DNA of 64,000 bases, taken from Oscillospiraceae bacterium. GTDB lineage: Bacteria > Bacillota > Clostridia > Oscillospirales > Ruminococcaceae. A model generated the notes under the pieces. It made no database searches and was not told where the DNA came from. It saw only the letters and a program-made list of their open reading frames with translations. Positions 24,495 to 30,915 of the stretch are shown piece after piece; within the stretch, counting starts at the first letter, position 1, and the number at the start of each line of letters is the position of its first letter. The position numbers and the translations under genes are program-made. Location: the NCBI GenBank assembly GCA_017887325.1, contig JAGHIE010000022.1:1-64000 (forward strand), in the 5' to 3' direction.

Positions 24495-24818
24495 TTATAA
24501 CCTTAATTCTCTTTTATCATTTATGTTTATATCAGATTTTTGTAATAAATCTAAAGAAATATTTTCTGAAAAAACAACTTTATTTATTTTATTGTTTTTT
24601 AGTTCTAAAAACAAACCTTCTAAAATAGTTTTAAAAATATTTTCATCTAATGTTGAAACATTTTTTATAATGGCTGTTTTATTATCAATATCATAAAGAC
24701 AAGTAGCTTTTATTTCTTTGTGTTCAATACAAGCAAAAGCAAACTGAGCGTCTGTTTTATAAGACAAATTAAGTTTATTTATTACTTTTCTTTCTGTTAT
24801 AGGCAAATTTTGTATCAT
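24495..24818 (-). CDS. Conserved-looking hypothetical protein, 107 aa
   Basis: A 107-residue acidic-basic mixed protein without signal or membrane segments. It alternates strands and helices (K-V-I-N-K-L-N, A-Q-F-A-F-A-C-I-E, T-A-I-I-K-N-V, then an N-I-F-K-T-I-L-E-G-L-F-L-E-L helix followed by K-V-V-F-S-E), a pattern that could be a half-length acetyltransferase-like fold, but no catalytic motif is evident. I do not recognise it. An AGGAG site 6 bases before the ATG and a position 15 bases after rluB support it as the last gene of that operon; the terminator follows at once. Confidence 0.7.
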   Translation of the reverse strand: MIQNLPITERKVINKLNLSYKTDAQFAFACIEHKEIKATCLYDIDNKTAIIKNVSTLDENIFKTILEGLFLELKNNKINKVVFSENISLDLLQKSDININDKRELRL

Positions 24819-24833
24819 AAATACACTCCTATA

Positions 24834-25571
24834 TTACTTTGTTGGTTTTTTAACAGCTGAACGAATAGCTTTTAATTCTTCAGCAGTTAATGGTCTACAA
24901 GTACTAGGTTTTAACATACCCAATCTCAAAGGACCAAAAGCAGTTCTTTTAAGTCTAGCAACTTCTAAACCAACTGCTTCACACATTTTTCTTACTTGTC
25001 TATTTCTACCTTCTCTAATAACAATTTCAATTACAACTCTATTTTTTTCTTTAGTTAAAACTCTAACTTCAGCAGGAGCTGTAACTCTACCGTCTATCAT
25101 AACACCTTCTGATAATTTTACAGCTTGTTCATCTGTTATATCAGGTCTTACAGTAACTCTATAAGTTTTGCTAACACTTCTTGATGGGTGCATCATATCA
25201 TTAGCAAATTTACCATCAGAAGTAAATAACAATAATCCTTCAGTATTCAAATCCAATCTACCTATTGGATAAACTCTAACATTAGTTTCTGGTAATAACT
25301 CTGTTACACATCTTCTACCTCTATCATCGGACATAGATGTTAAATAACCTCTTGGTTTATTCATCATTAAATAAACATGTTGTTTCTTTCTTTGGTAGTA
25401 AAGTTTTTCCCCATCAATAGTAATAATATCTCTAACTGGGTCTAATTTTTGACCAGTTATTGCTGGGTGACCGTTTACTTTAACTCTTTTTTGTAAAATT
25501 AATTCTTCTGCTTTTCTTCTTGAGCAATAACCTGCATCTGCGATTATCTTTTGAATTCTGATTTTCTCCAT
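24834..25571 (-). CDS. rluB: 23S rRNA pseudouridine synthase, RluB family
   Basis: A 245-residue enzyme with an N-terminal S4 RNA-binding domain (M-E-K-I-R-I-Q-K-I-I-A-D-A-G-Y-C-S-R-R-K-A-E, about 1-60) and the RsuA/RluB/E/F catalytic domain with G-R-L-D-L-N-T-E-G-L-L-L (catalytic Asp) and G-R-N-R-Q-V-R. It makes pseudouridine in 23S rRNA helix 90 region in its relatives; exact site is inferred. Start at 25571: AAGGAG lies 8 bases upstream; the frame runs 28 codons further upstream into the dacF end without a ribosome-binding site. Often linked to scpB in Firmicutes, as here. Confidence 0.93.
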   Translation of the reverse strand: MEKIRIQKIIADAGYCSRRKAEELILQKRVKVNGHPAITGQKLDPVRDIITIDGEKLYYQRKKQHVYLMMNKPRGYLTSMSDDRGRRCVTELLPETNVRVYPIGRLDLNTEGLLLFTSDGKFANDMMHPSRSVSKTYRVTVRPDITDEQAVKLSEGVMIDGRVTAPAEVRVLTKEKNRVVIEIVIREGRNRQVRKMCEAVGLEVARLKRTAFGPLRLGMLKPSTCRPLTAEELKAIRSAVKKPTK

Positions 25572-25639
25572 AATCATGGTCTCCTTTAAATTTTCAAACT
25601 TCTCGTCTGGTGGAAAATGTTTCATTTCCCTTTTGTATG

Positions 25640-26806
25640 TTAAAAACCTAACCAATCTTTTACAGTATTAGTTAGCTTTTGTAACCAATTTTTATCCTGT
25701 GCTATAACATCTAATTTGTTTTTATATTGTATATCTTCATCTGATATCAAATCAATTTCTTTAATTACTTCATCTTTATACACTAATTGTAATTTACCAA
25801 CAGTATCACCTTTTTTAATAGGAGCATATAAAAATTTATTAGCAACAATCTTTTCTTGTATATTCATAATTTGTTGGTCATCTAAAATAGATTTATATTT
25901 CATATTTTTTGGAACAGCTTTAACCTTATTACTTTTTCCACCAACAACATCTAAAGAAATATCTTCCGTCTTTAAATAATACTCTTTTATACTAATATTG
26001 TCAAACCCAAAATCAAACAATCTTGTGTGGTCTTGCCAGTCATTAGGAGCATTTAAGGTTACAGCAATTAAAGTTACATCATCTTTTTCAACAGCAGAAA
26101 CTAAACATCTCCCTGCTTTCTTTGTAAAACCAGTTTTTACACCTATACACCCTTCATAAGATTTTAATAGCTTATTATGATTACTAAGCCACCTTTTGTA
26201 TGGTGGATTACCAAACTCTAATTGTTTTTTATCAGTCGAACAAATTTCTTTAAACTCAGGATTATTAAGAGCATATCTAGTTAATAAAGCCATATCATAT
26301 GCTGTTGAATAATGATTATCATCATGTAATCCAGACGGAGTTACAAAATTTGTATTTTTCATACCAATTTGCTTTGCTTTATTATTCATCATAACAGCAA
26401 ATTTTTCTAAACTTCCAGCCAATTTCATAGCAACAACATTAGCACTATCATTTCCTGACGGTAACATCATACCATAACATAAATCTCTCATAGTAACAGT
26501 ATCACCTGGTAAAAGCCCCATAGAAGAACCTTCAACTTTTAACCAATCTTCTGGTACAGTAAAAGGTTCATCTATATTTTGACTTTCTAAAGCTAATATA
26601 GTAGTCATTATTTTAGTTGTACTTGCCATAGGCAATTTTTCATTTTCATTATAAGAAGCTAAAATAGTCTTACTGTCTTTATCCATTAAAATATAACTTT
26701 TAGCAGATATTTCTAAATTATTTGCACTTACTTTTATTGTTGTGATAGGTATTATTATAAAGCATAAAAAAACAATTACACCTTTGAATAAAAATCTTTT
26801 CAACAT
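25640..26806 (-). CDS. dacF: D-alanyl-D-alanine carboxypeptidase, DacF/PBP5 type
   Basis: A 388-residue penicillin-binding protein that trims the terminal D-Ala from peptidoglycan stems. An N-terminal signal peptide (about 1-28) precedes the peptidase S11 domain with the active-site triads S-T-T-K near 64, S-G-N near 119 and K-T-G near 224. A C-terminal beta domain (about 280-375) and a final amphipathic helix ending W-L-G-F anchor it to the membrane. The start is taken at codon ATG 26806 after GGTGG. It lies after gerW and before rluB, and DacF in Bacillus acts on spore cortex, but a vegetative role is equally possible. Confidence 0.93.
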   Translation of the reverse strand: MLKRFLFKGVIVFLCFIIIPITTIKVSANNLEISAKSYILMDKDSKTILASYNENEKLPMASTTKIMTTILALESQNIDEPFTVPEDWLKVEGSSMGLLPGDTVTMRDLCYGMMLPSGNDSANVVAMKLAGSLEKFAVMMNNKAKQIGMKNTNFVTPSGLHDDNHYSTAYDMALLTRYALNNPEFKEICSTDKKQLEFGNPPYKRWLSNHNKLLKSYEGCIGVKTGFTKKAGRCLVSAVEKDDVTLIAVTLNAPNDWQDHTRLFDFGFDNISIKEYYLKTEDISLDVVGGKSNKVKAVPKNMKYKSILDDQQIMNIQEKIVANKFLYAPIKKGDTVGKLQLVYKDEVIKEIDLISDEDIQYKNKLDVIAQDKNWLQKLTNTVKDWLGF

Positions 26807-26886
26807 AAGCACCACCCAAGTATATCTTTATACAATGATATGCTATAGTTATATATTTTTATTCTAAAATGTAATTGTTAAATATA

Positions 26887-27285
26887 TTATTGGTTAGCTT
26901 CTTCCTCTTTTTTAGTTTTTGAAGAACTGAATATACCTGATACTTTATCAACCATTTCAGGTACCATATTAACTATATTATTAACTGTGTTTTCAGCAGT
27001 TGATAATTGAAGTAATTTTACATTACCATTTCCAATAACTAAAAAGCCAATAGGTTGAATAGATATACCAGCACCACCTACTCCACCAAAAGTTTCCTTA
27101 GGAGATTTAGTAGGTAAATCTGTCCCACCAGATGCAAACCCATATGAAACTTTTGAAATAGGGATAACAGTAGTACCATCTGGTGTTGTAATTGGATCAC
27201 CAATAATAGTATTTACATCAACCATTTGTTTTATTTTGTCCATTGCGTTCCCCATTAGGTCTTTCACTTGATTTTCTGAAGACAT
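26887..27285 (-). CDS. GerW family sporulation protein YtfJ
   Basis: A 132-residue protein of the GerW/YtfJ family: V-I-P-I-S-K-V-S-Y-G-F (about 50-60), then G-G-V-G-G-A-G-I-S-I-Q-P-I-G-F-L-V-I near 77-94, and an amphipathic C-terminus rich in Lys/Glu. In Bacillus this protein is made in the forespore and affects germination. The ATG at 27285 follows AAGGAAG by 8 bases. It overlaps the end of the DUF2953 gene by 68 bases, a common order (scpB, DUF2953, ytfJ, dacF) in spore-forming Firmicutes. Confidence 0.92.
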   Translation of the reverse strand: MSSENQVKDLMGNAMDKIKQMVDVNTIIGDPITTPDGTTVIPISKVSYGFASGGTDLPTKSPKETFGGVGGAGISIQPIGFLVIGNGNVKLLQLSTAENTVNNIVNMVPEMVDKVSGIFSSSKTKKEEEANQ

Positions 27286-27979
27286 TTTCAACACTTCCTT
27301 TTTCATTATCATTTTGTTTTTTGAAATAATTAAATAAAAATATAAATAAAGCTTTTAAAGCTTGGGATAAAACTGTGCCAATTCTTATTTTTATAAAAAA
27401 TGAAATATCATATCTTATTTCACCAGTAACAAAGTCAGGAACTATTTGCATTTCCTTTATTTTTACAAACTTTAATTTGCTCAGATACCCTACCAAAATT
27501 TCAATACTATTAGCAATATTAGCATATTGTATAGCAGTACTGTGTGCATCTTCTGCCCCTACACTCATTTTGATAATTAATCTTTTAATTTTCATTTTAA
27601 CTATCAAATTTTTAATCATAGGAAAAGCTACTTTAGATACATCAAAAAACATATTAATAGATTTTTTCACATCTATTTTTCCATCTTCATTTTTTAATAT
27701 ATCTAAAAAACTATTTTTACTCTTATTTATTTCTTGTTTTTTATGTTCTTTAGAATTTTCAACATTTTTATTTTCTTCTGTTGAATTTTCTTTATTTTCT
27801 TCTTTCTTTTGTTCTTCTTCTTTTTCTATATTAGGATTTAAAATCCAATAATAAATACCATAAATACCTATTTTTAAATATATTTCATTATTAACCATTC
27901 TTACAAAAGCAGAAATATTTGAAAAAAGGATAAATGTAATGATTAATAATATGACTAATAATATATATAACGCTATCAT
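27218..27979 (-). CDS. DUF2953 membrane protein
   Basis: A 253-residue protein with one N-terminal membrane helix (about 2-20), a short extracellular or cytosolic strand region, a very acidic/lysine-rich linker (about 50-90, mostly E, K and N), and a C-terminal half with I-V-K-M-K-I-K-R-L, A-x-x-T-A-I-Q-Y-A and P-D-F. These match DUF2953, conserved next to ytfJ in spore formers; function unknown. ATG at 27979 is 6 bases after AGGAGG, better than the GTG three bases before. The last 22 codons overlap the start of gerW. Confidence 0.85.
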   Translation of the reverse strand: MIALYILLVILLIITFILFSNISAFVRMVNNEIYLKIGIYGIYYWILNPNIEKEEEQKKEENKENSTEENKNVENSKEHKKQEINKSKNSFLDILKNEDGKIDVKKSINMFFDVSKVAFPMIKNLIVKMKIKRLIIKMSVGAEDAHSTAIQYANIANSIEILVGYLSKLKFVKIKEMQIVPDFVTGEIRYDISFFIKIRIGTVLSQALKALFIFLFNYFKKQNDNEKGSVENVFRKSSERPNGERNGQNKTNG

Positions 27980-28025
27980 CACATTCCTCCTTAATTATTG
28001 TTATCAAAATAATAATTAATATACA

Positions 28026-28556
28026 TTAACTTTCGGTTGATTTGCTTTCATTTGGAATAGGAGGCAAATCATCTAAAGTTGACATACCAAAACTTCTCAA
28101 AAAATTATTAGTAGTTTTGTATGCAATTGGTCTTCCTGGAACCTCTAGCCTACCAGCTTCCTCTATTAAACATTTTTCATTTAAACTATTAACTATACTA
28201 GAACTATCAACACCTCTTACTTGCTCAATAAAACTTCTTGTAACGGGTTGATTGTATGCTATTATAGCCAATACTTCTAAAGCAGCTTGAGATAATGGTG
28301 ATTGTTTTTTTAATTCTAATATGGCTTTTATGTATTTCTCATACTCTTTCTTGGTACACATTTGATAACATTCACCCAATTTAATTACACAAATGCCTTT
28401 ATCATCAGAATTATAATTAGCTATAAATTCGTCTAAAACATCTTTCAAATCATCTTGTTTTATTTCAAGAGCCTGTGCCATTCTACTTATAGACAAAGGT
28501 TCACCACTAGCAAAAAGTATTGCCTCAATTATAGGGAAATATTCTCTATTACTCAT
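28026..28556 (-). CDS. scpB: Segregation and condensation protein ScpB
   Basis: A 176-residue winged-helix protein that binds the kleisin ScpA and SMC to form the bacterial condensin. Motifs: A-I-L-F-A-S-G-E-P-L near 11-20, Q-A-A-L-E-V-L-A-I-I-A-Y-N-Q-P-V-T near 93-109 and I-E-E-A-G-R-L-E-V-P-G-R-P near 136. AGAGG is 9 bases before ATG; it follows scpA by 16 bases. Confidence 0.96.
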   Translation of the reverse strand: MSNREYFPIIEAILFASGEPLSISRMAQALEIKQDDLKDVLDEFIANYNSDDKGICVIKLGECYQMCTKKEYEKYIKAILELKKQSPLSQAALEVLAIIAYNQPVTRSFIEQVRGVDSSSIVNSLNEKCLIEEAGRLEVPGRPIAYKTTNNFLRSFGMSTLDDLPPIPNESKSTES

Positions 28557-28572
28557 ATTTTTACCTCTATAT

Positions 28573-29316
28573 TTAATTATATTCTTTATCTATATCATTT
28601 TCATCTATTTCTTCTACATCAGTCTGATTATTAAAATAAACAAATTTATTATCATCACTTACAACTATTCTTCTTGATTTTATAAGTTCTAGCAATGCTA
28701 GAAAAGTGGCAACCATTTCACTTCTGTCAGAACAAGAAAAGAACTCATTGTAAGCAACCTTATCATTTTTATAAAGTTTTTTCAAAACAAACAAAATTCT
28801 ACTTGTAACAGGAACCATTCGTTTAGAAACAATTTCACTAAAAGAATTTTGTATTTTTGGTAACTCAGGTCTATTTTTATTAAAATTCATCAAATAAGCT
28901 TTTAATAATATTTCTTTATTGTGAACTAGATTATATTCTTTATCAACACTGATTTGTTGAGGTTTTCTAACAAACACATCAGTTCCTTGATATACACCAT
29001 TAAGATTATTAGCTATTTCTTTACACAGTTTATATTCTAACAATCTACCCTCTAATTCTTTCTTTAACTCTTTAGACTCTTCATGTCTTGGTAGTAATGA
29101 AACTGTTTTTATATAAACTAAATGTGCTGCCATTTCTAAAAATTCACTAGCAATTTCTAAATCTGCCATTTTCATTTTTTGGATATAATCTAAATACTGT
29201 TCTAATAAAATAGAAATTTCAATATCATTAATATTTAATTTATGTTTTGAAATAAGGCTTAATAATAAATCTAAAGGACCTTCAAAAATCTCTAGTTTAA
29301 AATTTAATTTTGACAT
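28573..29316 (-). CDS. scpA: Segregation and condensation protein ScpA (kleisin)
   Basis: A 247-residue kleisin. The start F-K-L-E-I-F-E-G-P-L-D-L-L-L-S-L-I, the I-S-I-L-L-E-Q-Y-L-D-Y-I segment and A-S-E-F-L-E-M-A-A-H-L-V-Y-I-K are diagnostic; the C-terminal winged helix includes F-L-A-L-L-E-L-I. It bridges the SMC heads and binds ScpB. It starts 3 bases after the M50 protease gene stop; its ribosome-binding site is weak, so it may be translated by coupling. Confidence 0.96.
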   Translation of the reverse strand: MSKLNFKLEIFEGPLDLLLSLISKHKLNINDIEISILLEQYLDYIQKMKMADLEIASEFLEMAAHLVYIKTVSLLPRHEESKELKKELEGRLLEYKLCKEIANNLNGVYQGTDVFVRKPQQISVDKEYNLVHNKEILLKAYLMNFNKNRPELPKIQNSFSEIVSKRMVPVTSRILFVLKKLYKNDKVAYNEFFSCSDRSEMVATFLALLELIKSRRIVVSDDNKFVYFNNQTDVEEIDENDIDKEYN

Positions 29317-29319
29317 ATC

Positions 29320-30042
29320 TTATTGTACCATTCTTCCAATAAAATCAACAAAGAAAGTTATAGCATCTATAAATTTAAATAGAAAATTATATCCCCAGAA
29401 TATAATGTAATCTAAAATATTAGTAAAATAAATAATAACAAATAATCCTATTAAAATATAATTTGAATATTGCTCAATTTTCCATAAAATATTTTCTTTT
29501 AAAAAGAAGCTTATAACTTTAAATCCGTCTAATGGAGGTATAGGAATTAAATTAAATACCGCTAACTGCAAGTTAATTTGTATTAGTAATGATAATAAAG
29601 TCATAACTAAAAACATAAATTGGCCTATAGGAACAAAATAAGAAATTATTTTATATATAATCAAAACAATAGTCGCAATAATAATATTAGATACAGGCCC
29701 TGCCAATACAGTTAAAGCAATACCAGCTTTTCTATTTTTAAAATAAAAAGGATTTATAGGTACAGCTGAAAAAAAGAACACACTAGTTAAAAACAATAAC
29801 ATATTACCTATATTACCATTATTGGTTAACATATCACACACTGTTGCCAATAATAACATAGCTATAGCAGGTAAAACACGCATATGCGCTAATGGATTCA
29901 AATCCATTCTACCCATATTTCTCGCAGTTGGATCTCCAAGTTTATTTGCAACAAATGCGTGTGCAAATTCATGTACTGGAAAAGCAATTGTAAATACTAT
30001 AATTCTAGCCACTAATTGCAAAATAATTGTTATGCTATTCAT
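29320..30042 (-). CDS. Site-2-protease-type M50 membrane metallopeptidase
   Basis: A 240-residue multi-helix membrane protein of the M50 family. The zinc motif H-E-F-A-H (about 25-29) lies in the first helix region, and the third ligand is in the N-L-I-P-I-P-P-L-D-G motif near 160. The A-R-N-M-G-R-M-D-L-N-P segment is typical of the YwhC/site-2 protease subset. It cuts within membranes; the target is unknown. GGAG is about 11 bases before the ATG. First gene of the operon leading to scpA-scpB, a frequent Firmicute arrangement. Confidence 0.92.
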   Translation of the reverse strand: MNSITIILQLVARIIVFTIAFPVHEFAHAFVANKLGDPTARNMGRMDLNPLAHMRVLPAIAMLLLATVCDMLTNNGNIGNMLLFLTSVFFFSAVPINPFYFKNRKAGIALTVLAGPVSNIIIATIVLIIYKIISYFVPIGQFMFLVMTLLSLLIQINLQLAVFNLIPIPPLDGFKVISFFLKENILWKIEQYSNYILIGLFVIIYFTNILDYIIFWGYNFLFKFIDAITFFVDFIGRMVQ

Positions 30043-30085
30043 ATTATAAAATTCTCCTTTAAATAATCATTCTACATACTTCTTT

Positions 30086-30114
30086 ATTATACCTATACAT
30101 ATTATAAAAAACAA
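30086..30114 (-). promoter_or_regulatory. Promoter of the M50-scpA-scpB line
   Basis: Minus strand TTGTTT (30109-30114), 17-base spacer, TATAAT (30086-30091), 44 bases upstream of the M50 start codon. A good sigma-A match. Confidence 0.65.
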
Positions 30115-30173
30115 GTTAAGATAATTTAATTTTTTATTTGTGAGATATTTTTTATAAAAATATAAAAAAAGAC

Positions 30174-30202
30174 TTGATTTTTTTTTTAAAAACTGGTATC
30201 AT
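30174..30202 (+). promoter_or_regulatory. Promoter of rpmB
   Basis: TTGATT (30174-30179), a 17-base spacer and TATCAT (30197-30202). RNA would start near 30209, so the hairpin at 30204-30243 forms the very 5' end of the mRNA. Confidence 0.55.
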
Positions 30203-30203
30203 A

Positions 30204-30243
30204 CTAATGTTAGTCAATTACAAGTAACTATAAGTAACATTAG
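30204..30243 (+). promoter_or_regulatory. 5' leader hairpin next to the rpmB ribosome-binding site
   Basis: Arms ctaatgtta (30204-30212) and taacattag (30235-30243) form a perfect 9-bp inverted repeat with a 22-base loop, and the right arm touches the GGGAGG ribosome-binding site (30243-30248). It could tune rpmB translation or stabilise the mRNA, or be an autoregulatory ribosomal-protein leader. Confidence 0.5.
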
Positions 30244-30256
30244 GGAGGTGCAGATT

Positions 30257-30445
30257 ATGGCAAAGTGTGATATCTGCGGAAAAGGCGTTACTTTCGGTAT
30301 TAAGGTTTCTCACTCACATAGACGTTCAAATAGAACTTGGAAACCTAACGTAAAACGTGTTAAAGCTTTAGTAGACGGTAAACCATGCCGTGTTTATGCT
30401 TGTACCCGTTGTTTACGTTCTAATAAAGTAACTCGTGCAATCTAG
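30257..30445 (+). CDS. rpmB: 50S ribosomal protein L28
   Basis: A 62-residue ribosomal protein starting M-A-K-C-D-I-C-G-K, with V-S-H-S-H-R-R-S-N-R-T-W-K-P-N and C-T-R-C-L-R near the end. The four cysteines form the zinc ribbon of the C+ type L28. The ATG at 30257 follows GGGAGG by 8 bases; the GTG at 30248 overlaps that site. In Bacillus rpmB lies beside spoVM; here it is 26 kb away. Confidence 0.97.
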   Translation: MAKCDICGKGVTFGIKVSHSHRRSNRTWKPNVKRVKALVDGKPCRVYACTRCLRSNKVTRAI

Positions 30446-30463
30446 TTTTTAGATTTCGGCAAG

Positions 30464-30494
30464 AAAGCTCAATCAATATGATTGAGCTTTTTTT
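30464..30494 (+). terminator. Terminator after rpmB
   Basis: 11-bp perfect stem (30464-30474 with 30480-30490), 5-base loop, and a T-run continuing to 30494. Confidence 0.9.
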
Positions 30495-30527
30495 GTTTTA
30501 TAAAATTATAATAATTAAATAAAAATA

Positions 30528-30556
30528 TTGTTAAATTATTATTTTTTATGTATAAT
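30528..30556 (+). promoter_or_regulatory. Promoter of the 78-aa membrane protein gene
   Basis: TTGTTA (30528-30533), 17-base spacer, perfect TATAAT (30551-30556), 30 bases before the start codon. Confidence 0.65.
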
Positions 30557-30586
30557 TATAATATAAAAACATAAGGAGGAATTTTT

Positions 30587-30823
30587 ATGAACAAAAATTT
30601 TAGCGAAAAAATAAAATGGTTCTTCACAGGATATAGTTATACTAATAAACAAAAAGTATTGTACTTTATAAAAAGACTAGTATGGCTTGGATTTGTAAGT
30701 TCTGCAATAAAATACTCCATAGCTTTTATTGTAGAAATTTCAAAAGGAAATCTTACTATGTCACTAATACTTCCTATTTTAATTTCTGCTTTAGCCTCTA
30801 TATTATTCTTTAAATTTGATTAA
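30587..30823 (+). CDS. Small membrane protein, 78 aa, unknown
   Basis: A 78-residue protein with a polar, aromatic, basic N-terminal third (F-S-E-K-I-K-W-F-F-T-G-Y) and two hydrophobic segments (about 32-49 and 58-74) that likely form a membrane hairpin, ending F-F-K-F-D. I do not recognise a family. It has its own consensus promoter, an AAGGAGGA site before ATG and its own strong terminator, so it is a genuine monocistronic gene between rpmB and the GH101 gene. Confidence 0.75.
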   Translation: MNKNFSEKIKWFFTGYSYTNKQKVLYFIKRLVWLGFVSSAIKYSIAFIVEISKGNLTMSLILPILISALASILFFKFD

Positions 30824-30845
30824 CGCTTTAATTATTAAATAATAT

Positions 30846-30880
30846 AAAAAGACAACTGATTTTAATCAGTTGTCTTTTTT
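30846..30880. terminator. Bidirectional terminator before GH101 gene end
   Basis: 15-bp perfect stem (30846-30860 with 30865-30879) closed by a 4-base loop, with A-run and T-run on either side, serving the 78-aa gene and the convergent GH101 gene. Confidence 0.9.
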
Positions 30881-30915
30881 GCTTATAAATATAATTTTCT
30901 TTTTTCCAATTTTAT

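Noticed and set aside
27375-27851. Plus-strand Ser/Phe-rich frame of 158 codons opposite the DUF2953 gene
   Set aside because: The composition is the mirror of the Lys/Glu-rich linker; no start signals.
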